Assembly (NCBI GenBank): GCA_016839845.1 | Contig: JAEOTL010000031.1 | Span: forward strand, 1 to 12,571 | Direction of reading: 5' to 3' | DNA length: 12,571 bases | Origin: Promethearchaeota archaeon | Lineage (GTDB): Archaea > Asgardarchaeota > Lokiarchaeia > Sigynarchaeales > SOKP01 | Part shown: positions 1-8,157 of the stretch, piece by piece | How the letters are laid out: each line of letters opens with the position of its first letter | How positions within the stretch are numbered: the first letter of the stretch is position 1 | Notes under the pieces: model-generated | What the model saw: the letters and a program-made list of their open reading frames with translations, nothing else | The model's database searches: none | What the model was told of the DNA's origin: nothing | Translations under genes and position numbers: made by a program

Positions 1-51
1 GATACAGAATGCTATGATTGTGGATTGAAAATAAATCCAAATAAAATTTAA
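1..51 (+). CDS. C-terminal tail of an upstream protein, possibly zinc-ribbon (partial)
   Basis: Frame 1 is open from the window edge to a TAA at 49-51; the other two forward frames stop within the first 30 bases. The visible tail is 16 residues, DTECYDCGLKINPNKI. It includes a CxxCG knuckle (Cys-Tyr-Asp-Cys-Gly) of the kind that ends zinc-ribbon domains. The stop lies 14 nt before the methyltransferase ATG and overlaps its ribosome site, as expected for neighbours in one operon. Too little is visible to name a function, and a chance open frame of this length cannot be excluded. Confidence 0.5.
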   Translation, partial: DTECYDCGLKINPNKI

Positions 52-58
52 AGGAGGA
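51..58 (+). promoter_or_regulatory. Strong Shine-Dalgarno site of the methyltransferase gene
   Basis: AAAGGAGG, 7 nt before the ATG at 66. It is a near-perfect complement to the 16S rRNA 3' end. It shows that this genome uses Shine-Dalgarno initiation, which matters for choosing the actin start further right. Confidence 0.8.
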
Positions 59-65
59 ACTATAA

Positions 66-737
66 ATGACTGAAGAAATATTAAATGAACTAAATGCTGA
101 GGGTCGTAGATCTATTTTTCTCAAGTACACTAGAAAGGCATTTGAAAGTATTCCAAGGATAGATAATCCTCACATTCTCGACCTTGGATGTGGTACAGGT
201 ACGGTTACCTTAGAATTAGCAAGGTTGAGTAATGGAGAAATAACCAGTATTGATATTGATCAAAATGCTTTGGATAAATTGAATAATAAAATTATAGAAA
301 AAGGATTTTTAGATAGAATAGAAATATTTAATCGTTCAGTATATGATACAAAATTTGAAGATGAGACGTTTGATATCATTTGGGAAGAAGGGGTTATACA
401 TCTTCTTGATTTCAAGAAGGCAATAACCGAATGTAATAGAATACTAAAAGTAAATGGTTATATGATTTCGGGGGAAGCAAATAATTGGGCAGATAAGAAG
501 CTTAAACACTATCCAAAATTTGGTTTCAAGGTTTTGAAAGAAATTCCTTGGGCTGAGGAATGTTGGTGGAAGGAATACTATGCTCCATTAGAAAAAAAAA
601 TAAATAATTTACGTAAAAAATATGAAAATATTGATAATATTGAAGAAATTAAACATCATATTACGGAAATTGAAATGGTAAAGAAAAATACTAGAGGATT
701 TGAATGTACAACCTATGTATTGCAGAGAATAAAATAA
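66..737 (+). CDS. Class I SAM-dependent methyltransferase
   Basis: A 223-residue protein with the Rossmann-type methyltransferase fold. Motif I (SAM-binding glycine loop, ILDLGCGTG) is at residues 37-45. The acidic strand-2 end (SIDID) is at 61-65, and the strand-4 region (FDIIWEEGVIH) is at 102-112. The strand-5 motif with the 'RILKVNGYMIS' pattern is at 125-135. The C-terminal third (about 145-223) is Trp-, Lys- and Glu-rich and does not match a family I recognise, so the substrate is unknown; small molecule, protein and nucleic acid all remain possible. The start is supported by the strong ribosome site at 51-58. The stop lies 16 nt before the first UvrA-like gene, which suggests cotranscription. 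A role in modifying a toxic or DNA-active compound alongside the UvrA proteins is inference only. Confidence 0.88.
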   Translation: MTEEILNELNAEGRRSIFLKYTRKAFESIPRIDNPHILDLGCGTGTVTLELARLSNGEITSIDIDQNALDKLNNKIIEKGFLDRIEIFNRSVYDTKFEDETFDIIWEEGVIHLLDFKKAITECNRILKVNGYMISGEANNWADKKLKHYPKFGFKVLKEIPWAEECWWKEYYAPLEKKINNLRKKYENIDNIEEIKHHITEIEMVKKNTRGFECTTYVLQRIK

Positions 738-753
738 AAAATGGTGCTAAATA

Positions 754-3267
754 ATGGATGTTATAAAAGTAAGAGGAGCAAGAATACATAATTTAAAGGA
801 TATTGATGTTGATATTCCTAAAGGGAAGATGATCCTTATAACCGGTGTATCTGGATCGGGAAAGTCTAGCTTGGCATTCGATATTATATTTGATGAAGGG
901 ATGAATCGATATCTTCAGTCAATTGGGTTTCCACCTAAGTTTGAAGATGAAAAACCTTTTGATATGATTGAAGGGTTAAGTCCAACAGTAGCTGTTGAGC
1001 AAAGGACAACCAGAGTTTTCAATCCGCGATCAACAGTAGGTACAAAAACAGGAATATATAGTTTAATTCGGATGCTGTATGCCACTGAAGGTATCCTTAT
1101 CTGTCCTATTTGCAAAGAGCCCGTAAATCAATCAACCTTAGAATGTGATTTGTGCGGGATGGTTGTCGAACGTAAGCAAATTAAGCATTTCTCATTTAAT
1201 GAACCTTCTGGGATGTGTTTAGCATGTAAAGGTCGAGGATATGAAATGCACTTTACAGAAGAAATGGTTGTTCAAGATTATAATAGGAATTTAATACAAA
1301 TTACTAAAGCAGGTTCAGGATGCTTTGCAGATCAAATTAGATTTGTGGAACAACTTCCAAATTTCTTTGATTTTGATATTAAGACTCCTTACAAGGATCT
1401 ACCACAAAATATAAAGGATCTGTACATTTATGGGAGTAAGGGAAAAAAATTCAAATTTTGGTGGGAATCGAAAACATTTCAAGGAGAATTAGAGAGAAAA
1501 TTTGAGGGAATTATTCCCCATATGGAACGTGCGATGACAGAAGGTAAAAGTGCGTATAGGAAGAATAAGATTACGAAGGAGTATATGTCTAAGAAAAAGT
1601 GTGAAGAATGTCAAGGTTTTCGTATAAATGACGAGTCAAGGGAGGTAAAAATTGCTGATAGACATATAGGAGAACTCGCAATAATGACGATTGATGAGGT
1701 AAAAGAATTCTTTGAAAATTTAACCAACAAAAATATTCGTAGTCCACAAGGAAGATCGATGCTCGATAATGTCAAACAAGGTTTGAACCGAATGATAAAC
1801 GTTGGATTATCATACTTACATTTACATCGTTCCTTACCCACACTAAGCGGAGGAGAACTACAAAGGCTTTCGCTAATGACTCATCTAGATGCAGGATTGG
1901 ATTCATTGGTTTATATTTTAGATGAACCCAGCATGAGTTTACATGAGCAAGAAAAAGATTCCTTAGTTCATATTTTGGAACAATTAAAGGATTTAGGTAA
2001 TACTGTTATTGTTGTAGAGCATGATAAACGGTTTATAGATATCGCAGATGAAATAATTGATATAGGTCCAGGTGCTGGTGTTGATGGAGGTGAAATTGTG
2101 TATCAAGGCCCACTTACAGGAATTGCTCAGATCAAAGAATCATATACTGGTCAGTTTCTTACCGGAACAATTACATTACCTCAAAAAAGCGCCGAGATGG
2201 ATAGAGAAATTGATGAAAATACGGAATATCTAATACTCAAGAATGCTAATACAAATAATTTGAAGGATGTTACGGTGAAATTTCCTCTAGGTTTAATGGT
2301 GGGTATTGCAGGCGTTTCTGGTTCTGGGAAGAGCTCTCTAATTTTAGATACCTTAGTTCCTTTATTAAAGCCTTATTTCAAAAGAGGAGTAAAAAATCAG
2401 AATAAAAAGAAAGGAGAAAATGGTGAAGAAGAAGATGAAGAAATAAATGGGGGAGACTTATTAGAATATTCTGGACAGATTGAAGGATGGGAAAATGTTA
2501 ATAGTGTCGTTGTTGTTAATCAAAAACCAATATCACGTGTACGAACTTCAACTCCTTGTTCATTTATAGGAATATGGGATAAGATTAGAACCTTATTTGC
2601 TAAAACCTCAGAAGCTAAAAAACGAAAATATGCTTCAGGACACTTTTCCTATAATTCTGATCGAGGACGTTGTCCTGCATGTAAAGGTCAAGGGGTTCAA
2701 GATCTTCAAGTATCTTTTCTTACAAGTTTTGAAATTCCATGTAAAGAATGTAAAGGATCAAGATATAAACCAGAAATTTTAGAAGTCAAGTATAAAGGGA
2801 AATCTATAGCAGACGTACTTAGAATGACTGTTAATGAAGCTGTAGAACTGTTTAAAGCACAGGAAAGTATCTCAAAAGTACTTAAGTTATTAGACGATAT
2901 TGGAATGGGTTATATTGAGCTTGGGCAACCCGCTCCTACTCTAAGTGGAGGAGAAGCCCAACGTGTAAAATTAGCTAAGGAATTAGGAAAAACAAGAAAA
3001 GGTAAATCCCTTTATATTTTAGATGAGCCTACAGTTGGATTATCTTTTTATGATGCTATAAAATTAATTGAATTACTTGAAAAATTAGTTCAGGAAGGCA
3101 ACACTATCCTAATTATTGAACATGATCCTGAGATTCTTTCATACTGCGATTATATTATTGAATTGGGACCTGAGGGAGGACCTAAAGGAGGAGTAATTAT
3201 CGCAGAAGGTACTTCAGATAATATAAAGTTGAATAAAAAATCCAAAACTGGTCCTTATCTTAATTAA
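754..3267 (+). CDS. uvrA: UvrA-family ABC ATPase lacking the UvrB-binding domain (module A)
   Basis: An 837-residue protein with two ABC ATPase domains in UvrA order. NBD1 has Walker A GVSGSGKS at 31-38, the canonical NPRSTVGT segment at 90-97, signature LSGGE at 364-368, Walker B YILDEP at 387-392 and the switch His at 422. NBD2 has Walker A at 520-527, LSGGEAQR at 730-737, Walker B YILDEP at 754-759 and the switch His at 790. Cys pairs lie at 118/121, 131/134, 155/158 and 283/286, and the UvrA zinc finger in NBD2 at 640/643/663/666. True UvrA (about 940 aa) has a UvrB-binding domain after the first Cys pair. Here only about ten residues separate Cys121 from Cys131, so that domain is absent, as in UvrA2/DrrC-type paralogues. 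The insertion-domain region is present. A Lys/Glu-rich loop (about 546-567) is extra. Predicted role: ATP-dependent binding of damaged or drug-bound DNA. The symbol is family-level only. The start ATG has a modest GGTG site 7 nt upstream. Confidence 0.93.
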   Translation: MDVIKVRGARIHNLKDIDVDIPKGKMILITGVSGSGKSSLAFDIIFDEGMNRYLQSIGFPPKFEDEKPFDMIEGLSPTVAVEQRTTRVFNPRSTVGTKTGIYSLIRMLYATEGILICPICKEPVNQSTLECDLCGMVVERKQIKHFSFNEPSGMCLACKGRGYEMHFTEEMVVQDYNRNLIQITKAGSGCFADQIRFVEQLPNFFDFDIKTPYKDLPQNIKDLYIYGSKGKKFKFWWESKTFQGELERKFEGIIPHMERAMTEGKSAYRKNKITKEYMSKKKCEECQGFRINDESREVKIADRHIGELAIMTIDEVKEFFENLTNKNIRSPQGRSMLDNVKQGLNRMINVGLSYLHLHRSLPTLSGGELQRLSLMTHLDAGLDSLVYILDEPSMSLHEQEKDSLVHILEQLKDLGNTVIVVEHDKRFIDIADEIIDIGPGAGVDGGEIVYQGPLTGIAQIKESYTGQFLTGTITLPQKSAEMDREIDENTEYLILKNANTNNLKDVTVKFPLGLMVGIAGVSGSGKSSLILDTLVPLLKPYFKRGVKNQNKKKGENGEEEDEEINGGDLLEYSGQIEGWENVNSVVVVNQKPISRVRTSTPCSFIGIWDKIRTLFAKTSEAKKRKYASGHFSYNSDRGRCPACKGQGVQDLQVSFLTSFEIPCKECKGSRYKPEILEVKYKGKSIADVLRMTVNEAVELFKAQESISKVLKLLDDIGMGYIELGQPAPTLSGGEAQRVKLAKELGKTRKGKSLYILDEPTVGLSFYDAIKLIELLEKLVQEGNTILIIEHDPEILSYCDYIIELGPEGGPKGGVIIAEGTSDNIKLNKKSKTGPYLN

Positions 3268-3285
3268 ATAGACTTTTGATGTAAT

Positions 3286-6200
3286 ATGGAAATAAATATT
3301 CGTGGGGCACGAGAACACAATCTGAAAAATGTTGATGTTGACATTAAAGATGGGCTTACAGTGGTAACTGGTGTTTCTGGATCAGGAAAGACCTCACTCA
3401 TTTTCGACATATTGTATAAAGAAGCGCGTCGTAGGTTTTTAGAAGCATTTTCAGTTAATAAAGACGAGATGAAACTAAGTCCCGCGAAAGTACAGTCTAT
3501 AACTGGGCTAGGACCTACGATAGCACTTGGACAGAATGTTCTTAACCGAAATCCCAATTCCATCTTAGCATCTGCCATAGGTCTTATTCCACTATTAAAG
3601 ATTTTGTACGCTAGATTTGGGGATAGAAGGTGTCATGTATGTGGGAACAAATTGTCTGTATTAAGAGAAGATGAGATAATAGCAAAAGTTGATGGATTGA
3701 GAAAAAAAGAGTCATTACTAATTTCTGCTCTTTTAATAAGGAAAGTAAAAGGGAGCCATCAAACCTTGATCGAACTTCTAAAGAAGGAATTTGGTTTTGA
3801 AGCAGTTTTGGTAGACGGAATCCCTGTTAAGACAAAAATAAATCCAAATGAAGCTCATGATATTCAAATTCAAATTGGTCAAGTGACCAAAAATAGTAAT
3901 TTTAATGAGATTCGGGACATAGTTAAAACTATCACCTCTTTAGGTGCAAATTCATTAATTATTGAGGGAAAAACAGTATATCTTCTCATCTCTCGAGTTC
4001 CTGCATGTGTGGAATGTGGGAGTTGGTTTGGTGACCTCGAGCCTACACACTTTAAAAAGAATTGTCCCCATTGTAAAGGAAAAGGGTGTAAAGAATGTAA
4101 TGAAACGGGATATCATCCACTAGCATCTAATGTTACCTGGGAGGGTATCCTATTCTCGCAAATATTAACAAAATCAGTGGGAGAATTAGTCACTTATTTC
4201 ACTAAAGAAGAAATACCGATTACAATTAGATTATTGCAAGAAATTAAGAAACGTTTACTAGCTTTAAAGTCTGTAGGATTAGAATATCTAACTTTAGATA
4301 GAGTTTCTCCAACTTTATCAAGAGGGGAATCTCAAAGAGTTAGATTAGCTGTGGCATTGTTGAGTGAATTAGAGGATATAACTCATGTACTTGATGAACC
4401 GACAATTGGTCAGCATCCTGCTGATATTGCAAGATTATTACCCGTATTTGAGAACCTAGCGGGTCCAGTAATATATATTGAACATGACCAGCAAGCCACA
4501 TTATATGCAGATAATGTGATTGATATTGGTCCCGGCGCTGGAAGAGATGGGGGTGAGATCATATTTACAGGAACACCTGCTGAGTTGTGGAAAGCAGATA
4601 CACCTACAGGTAAATTTTTTAGTTTAAGAGATAAAGTAAAAATCCCCAAGCATAGGCCTAAATCTCAATTTTTTTTTACAATCGAGAAAGCTTACATGCA
4701 TAATTTGAAGAATATTACTTGTAAAATCCCCTTAAATCGTCTTACAGTAATAACAGGTGTATCAGGTTCAGGAAAAAGTACTTTAATCGAAGATGTATTA
4801 TTTCCTACATTAAAAAGAAAGGACTCTATTGGTTGTGATGGAATAAAAGGCCTAAAAGTGAAACCTATCATGGTTGATCAAGGACCTATTGGAAAAAATC
4901 CTAGATCAAATCCTGCTACTTATACAAAGATTGCTGATCTTATTAGAAAACTGTTTGCTAAGGCTACTAGATTTAAAGCTACTTATTTTTCATTCAATAC
5001 ATCAGAAGGTCAATGTCCAATGTGTAATGGGATGGGTGCCCTTGAGATTAAAATGAGATATTTGCCTTCTAATTGGATCAGTTGTCCCGATTGTAATGGT
5101 CAGAGATTTTCTGAAGAAATTCTTGCTGAAAAGGTTAAGTTTGAAGACAAAGAATATTCTATTGCAGAGTTTTATGATATTCCAATTTCTGAAGTGGTTA
5201 AGATTTTTGAAAAAGAAACACGATTATCTATAGGAGATCTAGAATCTGCAAGGCAAATGTTAAAAGCTCTTAATGACATCGGTTTAGGATATCTTTCATT
5301 AGGTCAGCCCTCACCAACATTATCTGGGGGTGAAGCTCAACGAATTAAATTATCAAAGTACCTTGGAAGGAAGACTTTAAAAGATAATATAATTATTCTT
5401 GATGAACCTTCAACGGGATTACATCCAAAGGATCTAGCAGGTTTATTAACAATTTTAGATAGATTAATTCACAATGGAGCTACTGTTGTAATAGTAGAAC
5501 ATAATAGTGATATTATTAGAGCAGCTGACTGGATAATAGACTTAGGTCCTGGTTCGGGACCTAATGGTGGAAAAGTAATATATCAGGGTCCGTTGAATGA
5601 GTTTATGAATGTACAAGAATCCGTTACGGCACAATCCTTAAAGACAGAAGATATGGTTATTCCTTCAATTGAAAAAGCAAAGAAGAAAAGAGTAAGTTCA
5701 GAAGAAATTATCATTCAAAATGCTAATATTCATAATTTAAAAAATGTAAATATCAAAATACCAAAAAAGAAATTCACTGTAATCACAGGAGTTTCTGGAT
5801 CAGGTAAATCTAGTCTGATTATGGATACACTTGAAACAGAAGCAAGACGAAGATATTTAGAAACCTTATCAATGTATGAGAGACAAAGTACTAAAGAAAG
5901 TAGTGAAGCTTTAGTAGAAAATATTCGAGGTTTAGGCATCACAGCATTAATTACTCCTGAAAAAATTATACAAGGATGGTTTTTTAACCTTCGAAATACT
6001 ATTGGAAAAGTTACTGATATAACCCTCCATTTAGCGAATATTTTCTCATATATGGGGAAACGAACTTGTCCTAACTGTAATCAATGGATGAAAAGAGATG
6101 AAAAATGGTATTGTAAGGAGTGTAATGTTTCAATCCCTTTTGCTAAACCAAGACATTTCATATCTACAAATTATTCTGCAGCTTGTCTTAAATGTCATGG

Positions 6201-8157
6201 AGTAGGATCATTTCAAGTCCCCAATCCAAATAAGTTAATAATTCATCCTGAAAAACCATTATGTAACGGCGCAATGTATTCGCCAGGATTTTTTCCAAAA
6301 GGATATTTGTGTAAAGCATATAATGGTGGTTATTATATAGTTCAAGCTCTCGCAACTCGTTATGGCTTTGATCCCTTTTCAACAGCTTGGAATGAAATGT
6401 CAGAAGAAGCAAGAAAGGCATTTTTATTCGGAGATAAAGAACCTTTAGATGTAGAATATGAAAATAAAAAGGGACATGTTTATGGTAGAGTAGAAAAATT
6501 CCTAGGCTTCTATGGGCATTGGTTAAGGGATTGGGATGTAGGAGGTACATATACTGATAAGGAGATATGTGATGAGTGTCATGGCTTGAAATTGCGCACT
6601 CAATATCTAGCAATTTCTCTTTATGGATATAATATTCCTCAGATGTGTGAGATTCCGTTGAATAAACTCTATAAAATTCTTAAAAACGGAAAGATTGAAG
6701 ATAATATACCGGATTTTGTGAATAATAGTTTTAAGATCATTTTAACTCGTTTGGATTTTCTAATCAAAACGGGATTAGGATATATTAGTTTAAATCGTGT
6801 CGCTGAAAGCCTCTCTGCTGGAGAAGCTCAGAGAATACGATTAGCTGGTCTATTAGGGAGTAATTTAACATCCTTAACTGTTCTACTTGATGAACCCTCA
6901 AGGGGTTTACATCCTTCAGAGTTGACAGCTTTAATAAAAGTTCTTATGGAATTACGTGATAATAGCAATACAATTATATCAATAGAACATGATCCGCTAT
7001 TTATGGAAGTGGCTGATTATATTATTGATATGGGGCCAGGAGCAGGAGTCAACGGTGGTGAGATCGTAGCGAAAGGAACCTTAGAACAAATTCTAAAATC
7101 TAATACTATTACAGGAGACTGGCTATGCGGAAAAAAGAAATTTAAATTATCAAGAAAAACTCGAATACCAATGAAATGGCTAAAGATTTCTGGAGCTAAG
7201 GAAAATAATCTCAAAGGTGAATTAATAGAAATTCCTCACAATCTATTAGTAGGATTATGTGGGGTTTCGGGTTCAGGAAAAAGTACTTTATTAATTGACA
7301 CATTGGGAAGAGCTTTAGTGCCTGTAAAGCATTCAACTTCAGTATCTCGAGAGCCCATTGATCCGGGGGTATATAATAAGATTGAAGGAACTTTACCTCA
7401 AACAATACTAATAGATCAAACCAAAACAAAAATTGGAAGTCCACTAAAATTCTTAGGATTAGAAACTCCTATAATCAAAATTTTTGCTGAGACTGAAGAT
7501 GCAAAGATTTTAAGATTAAATGAAAAAAATTTAAAAAAAAGATGTTCTGTTTGTAATGGACATGGTTTTACTAAATTAGACATGAAATTCTTACCTGATA
7601 TTATTGAAACTTGTGAAACTTGTAAGGGATCAGGTTATCTCGTTGAAACTTGGAAAGTGTTTTTTAAAGGAGTATCGTTGCCAAATGTAAATAATTTAAC
7701 TATTGATGAAGCTTTTGAATTATTTAAGGATATTGAAACCATTAGCATTAAATTAAATTATGCTAAGAAAGTAGGTTTAGGCTATTTACAATTAAATCAA
7801 CCTGCTCGTACTCTTTCTGGAGGTGAAGCACAAAGGCTTAAAATAGTTAAGGAGTTATCTAAAAAATCGAAAATAAAAACACTTTATATTTTAGATGAAC
7901 CGACTATTGGACAACATCTGGAGGATGTGTCTAATTTAATTGATGTACTACATCTTTTAGTTAATAACGGTCATACTGTAGTTGTTATCGAACATCATCC
8001 TCATGTATTAGCATCATGTGATTGGATTATAGAATTAGGACCAGGGGCAGGACCAGAAGGAGGTCGAATAATTGCTAAAGGTCCACCCGAAGAAGTAGCA
8101 GAACTGAATACACCAACAGCATCATATCTAAAAAAAGTATTGGAGGGAGGAATTTGA
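3286..8157 (+). CDS. uvrA: Tandem double UvrA-like ABC ATPase with four nucleotide-binding domains (modules B and C)
   Basis: A 1623-residue protein that is two UvrA-like modules in one frame, joined by a charged linker near residues 788-806. Walker A motifs are at 29-36, 491-498, 835-842 and 1326-1333. Signatures are LSRGE 344-348, LSGGE 679-683, LSAGE 1176-1180 and LSGGE 1510-1514. Walker B is at 367-372, 703-708, 1199-1204 and 1534-1539, and switch histidines at 400, 739, 1235 and 1570. Module B keeps a UvrB-binding-like region (about 120-240, with 'RKVKGSHQTLIELL'). Its insertion domain has collapsed, leaving adjacent knuckles CPHC (260-263) and CKEC (268-271). Module C lacks the UvrB-binding region but keeps Cys pairs 928/931, 943/946, 967/970 and 1095/1098 and an insertion. 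Each second half has its CxxC...CxxC finger (577-603 and 1420-1446). From memory, chlamydial UvrA is also double-length, so tandem UvrA has precedent. The gene starts 18 nt after module A and is probably cotranscribed; its ribosome site is weak. Lengths and continuous motifs argue against a frameshift artefact. Confidence 0.92.
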   Translation: MEINIRGAREHNLKNVDVDIKDGLTVVTGVSGSGKTSLIFDILYKEARRRFLEAFSVNKDEMKLSPAKVQSITGLGPTIALGQNVLNRNPNSILASAIGLIPLLKILYARFGDRRCHVCGNKLSVLREDEIIAKVDGLRKKESLLISALLIRKVKGSHQTLIELLKKEFGFEAVLVDGIPVKTKINPNEAHDIQIQIGQVTKNSNFNEIRDIVKTITSLGANSLIIEGKTVYLLISRVPACVECGSWFGDLEPTHFKKNCPHCKGKGCKECNETGYHPLASNVTWEGILFSQILTKSVGELVTYFTKEEIPITIRLLQEIKKRLLALKSVGLEYLTLDRVSPTLSRGESQRVRLAVALLSELEDITHVLDEPTIGQHPADIARLLPVFENLAGPVIYIEHDQQATLYADNVIDIGPGAGRDGGEIIFTGTPAELWKADTPTGKFFSLRDKVKIPKHRPKSQFFFTIEKAYMHNLKNITCKIPLNRLTVITGVSGSGKSTLIEDVLFPTLKRKDSIGCDGIKGLKVKPIMVDQGPIGKNPRSNPATYTKIADLIRKLFAKATRFKATYFSFNTSEGQCPMCNGMGALEIKMRYLPSNWISCPDCNGQRFSEEILAEKVKFEDKEYSIAEFYDIPISEVVKIFEKETRLSIGDLESARQMLKALNDIGLGYLSLGQPSPTLSGGEAQRIKLSKYLGRKTLKDNIIILDEPSTGLHPKDLAGLLTILDRLIHNGATVVIVEHNSDIIRAADWIIDLGPGSGPNGGKVIYQGPLNEFMNVQESVTAQSLKTEDMVIPSIEKAKKKRVSSEEIIIQNANIHNLKNVNIKIPKKKFTVITGVSGSGKSSLIMDTLETEARRRYLETLSMYERQSTKESSEALVENIRGLGITALITPEKIIQGWFFNLRNTIGKVTDITLHLANIFSYMGKRTCPNCNQWMKRDEKWYCKECNVSIPFAKPRHFISTNYSAACLKCHGVGSFQVPNPNKLIIHPEKPLCNGAMYSPGFFPKGYLCKAYNGGYYIVQALATRYGFDPFSTAWNEMSEEARKAFLFGDKEPLDVEYENKKGHVYGRVEKFLGFYGHWLRDWDVGGTYTDKEICDECHGLKLRTQYLAISLYGYNIPQMCEIPLNKLYKILKNGKIEDNIPDFVNNSFKIILTRLDFLIKTGLGYISLNRVAESLSAGEAQRIRLAGLLGSNLTSLTVLLDEPSRGLHPSELTALIKVLMELRDNSNTIISIEHDPLFMEVADYIIDMGPGAGVNGGEIVAKGTLEQILKSNTITGDWLCGKKKFKLSRKTRIPMKWLKISGAKENNLKGELIEIPHNLLVGLCGVSGSGKSTLLIDTLGRALVPVKHSTSVSREPIDPGVYNKIEGTLPQTILIDQTKTKIGSPLKFLGLETPIIKIFAETEDAKILRLNEKNLKKRCSVCNGHGFTKLDMKFLPDIIETCETCKGSGYLVETWKVFFKGVSLPNVNNLTIDEAFELFKDIETISIKLNYAKKVGLGYLQLNQPARTLSGGEAQRLKIVKELSKKSKIKTLYILDEPTIGQHLEDVSNLIDVLHLLVNNGHTVVVIEHHPHVLASCDWIIELGPGAGPEGGRIIAKGPPEEVAELNTPTASYLKKVLEGGI
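8142..8150 (+). promoter_or_regulatory. Shine-Dalgarno site for the toroid gene, inside the end of the tandem uvrA
   Basis: GGAGGGAGG lies within the last codons of the tandem UvrA gene. The first GGAGG ends 7 nt before the TTG at 8154 and supports that start. The site and the 4-nt TTGA overlap indicate translational coupling. Confidence 0.7.

Noticed and set aside
3260..3290. Frameshift splitting what was once one three-module UvrA gene
   Set aside because: Module A ends at the usual UvrA C-terminus, and the tandem gene begins with a complete UvrA N-terminus (INIRGAREHNLKNV). The 18-nt gap has its own stop and start, so two separate genes are the simpler reading.
3264..3578. A 104-codon minus-strand frame over the start of the tandem UvrA gene
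   Set aside because: It is antisense to the conserved Walker A region; the same shadow type recurs opposite other Walker A segments (for example 5730-5942), which explains its apparent similarity between places.
6188..6613. A 141-codon open frame on the minus strand
   Set aside because: It lies wholly inside module C of the tandem UvrA gene, whose frame is backed by motifs. The translated product is rich in His, Leu and Tyr without any recognisable motif, typical of an antisense shadow in AT-rich DNA.
754..8157. ABC transporter or ABC-F translation factor
   Set aside because: There are no membrane segments. The zinc knuckles within the ATPase domains, the LGQPxxTLSGGEAQR context and the IDLGPGAGxxGG segment after the switch His are specific to UvrA.
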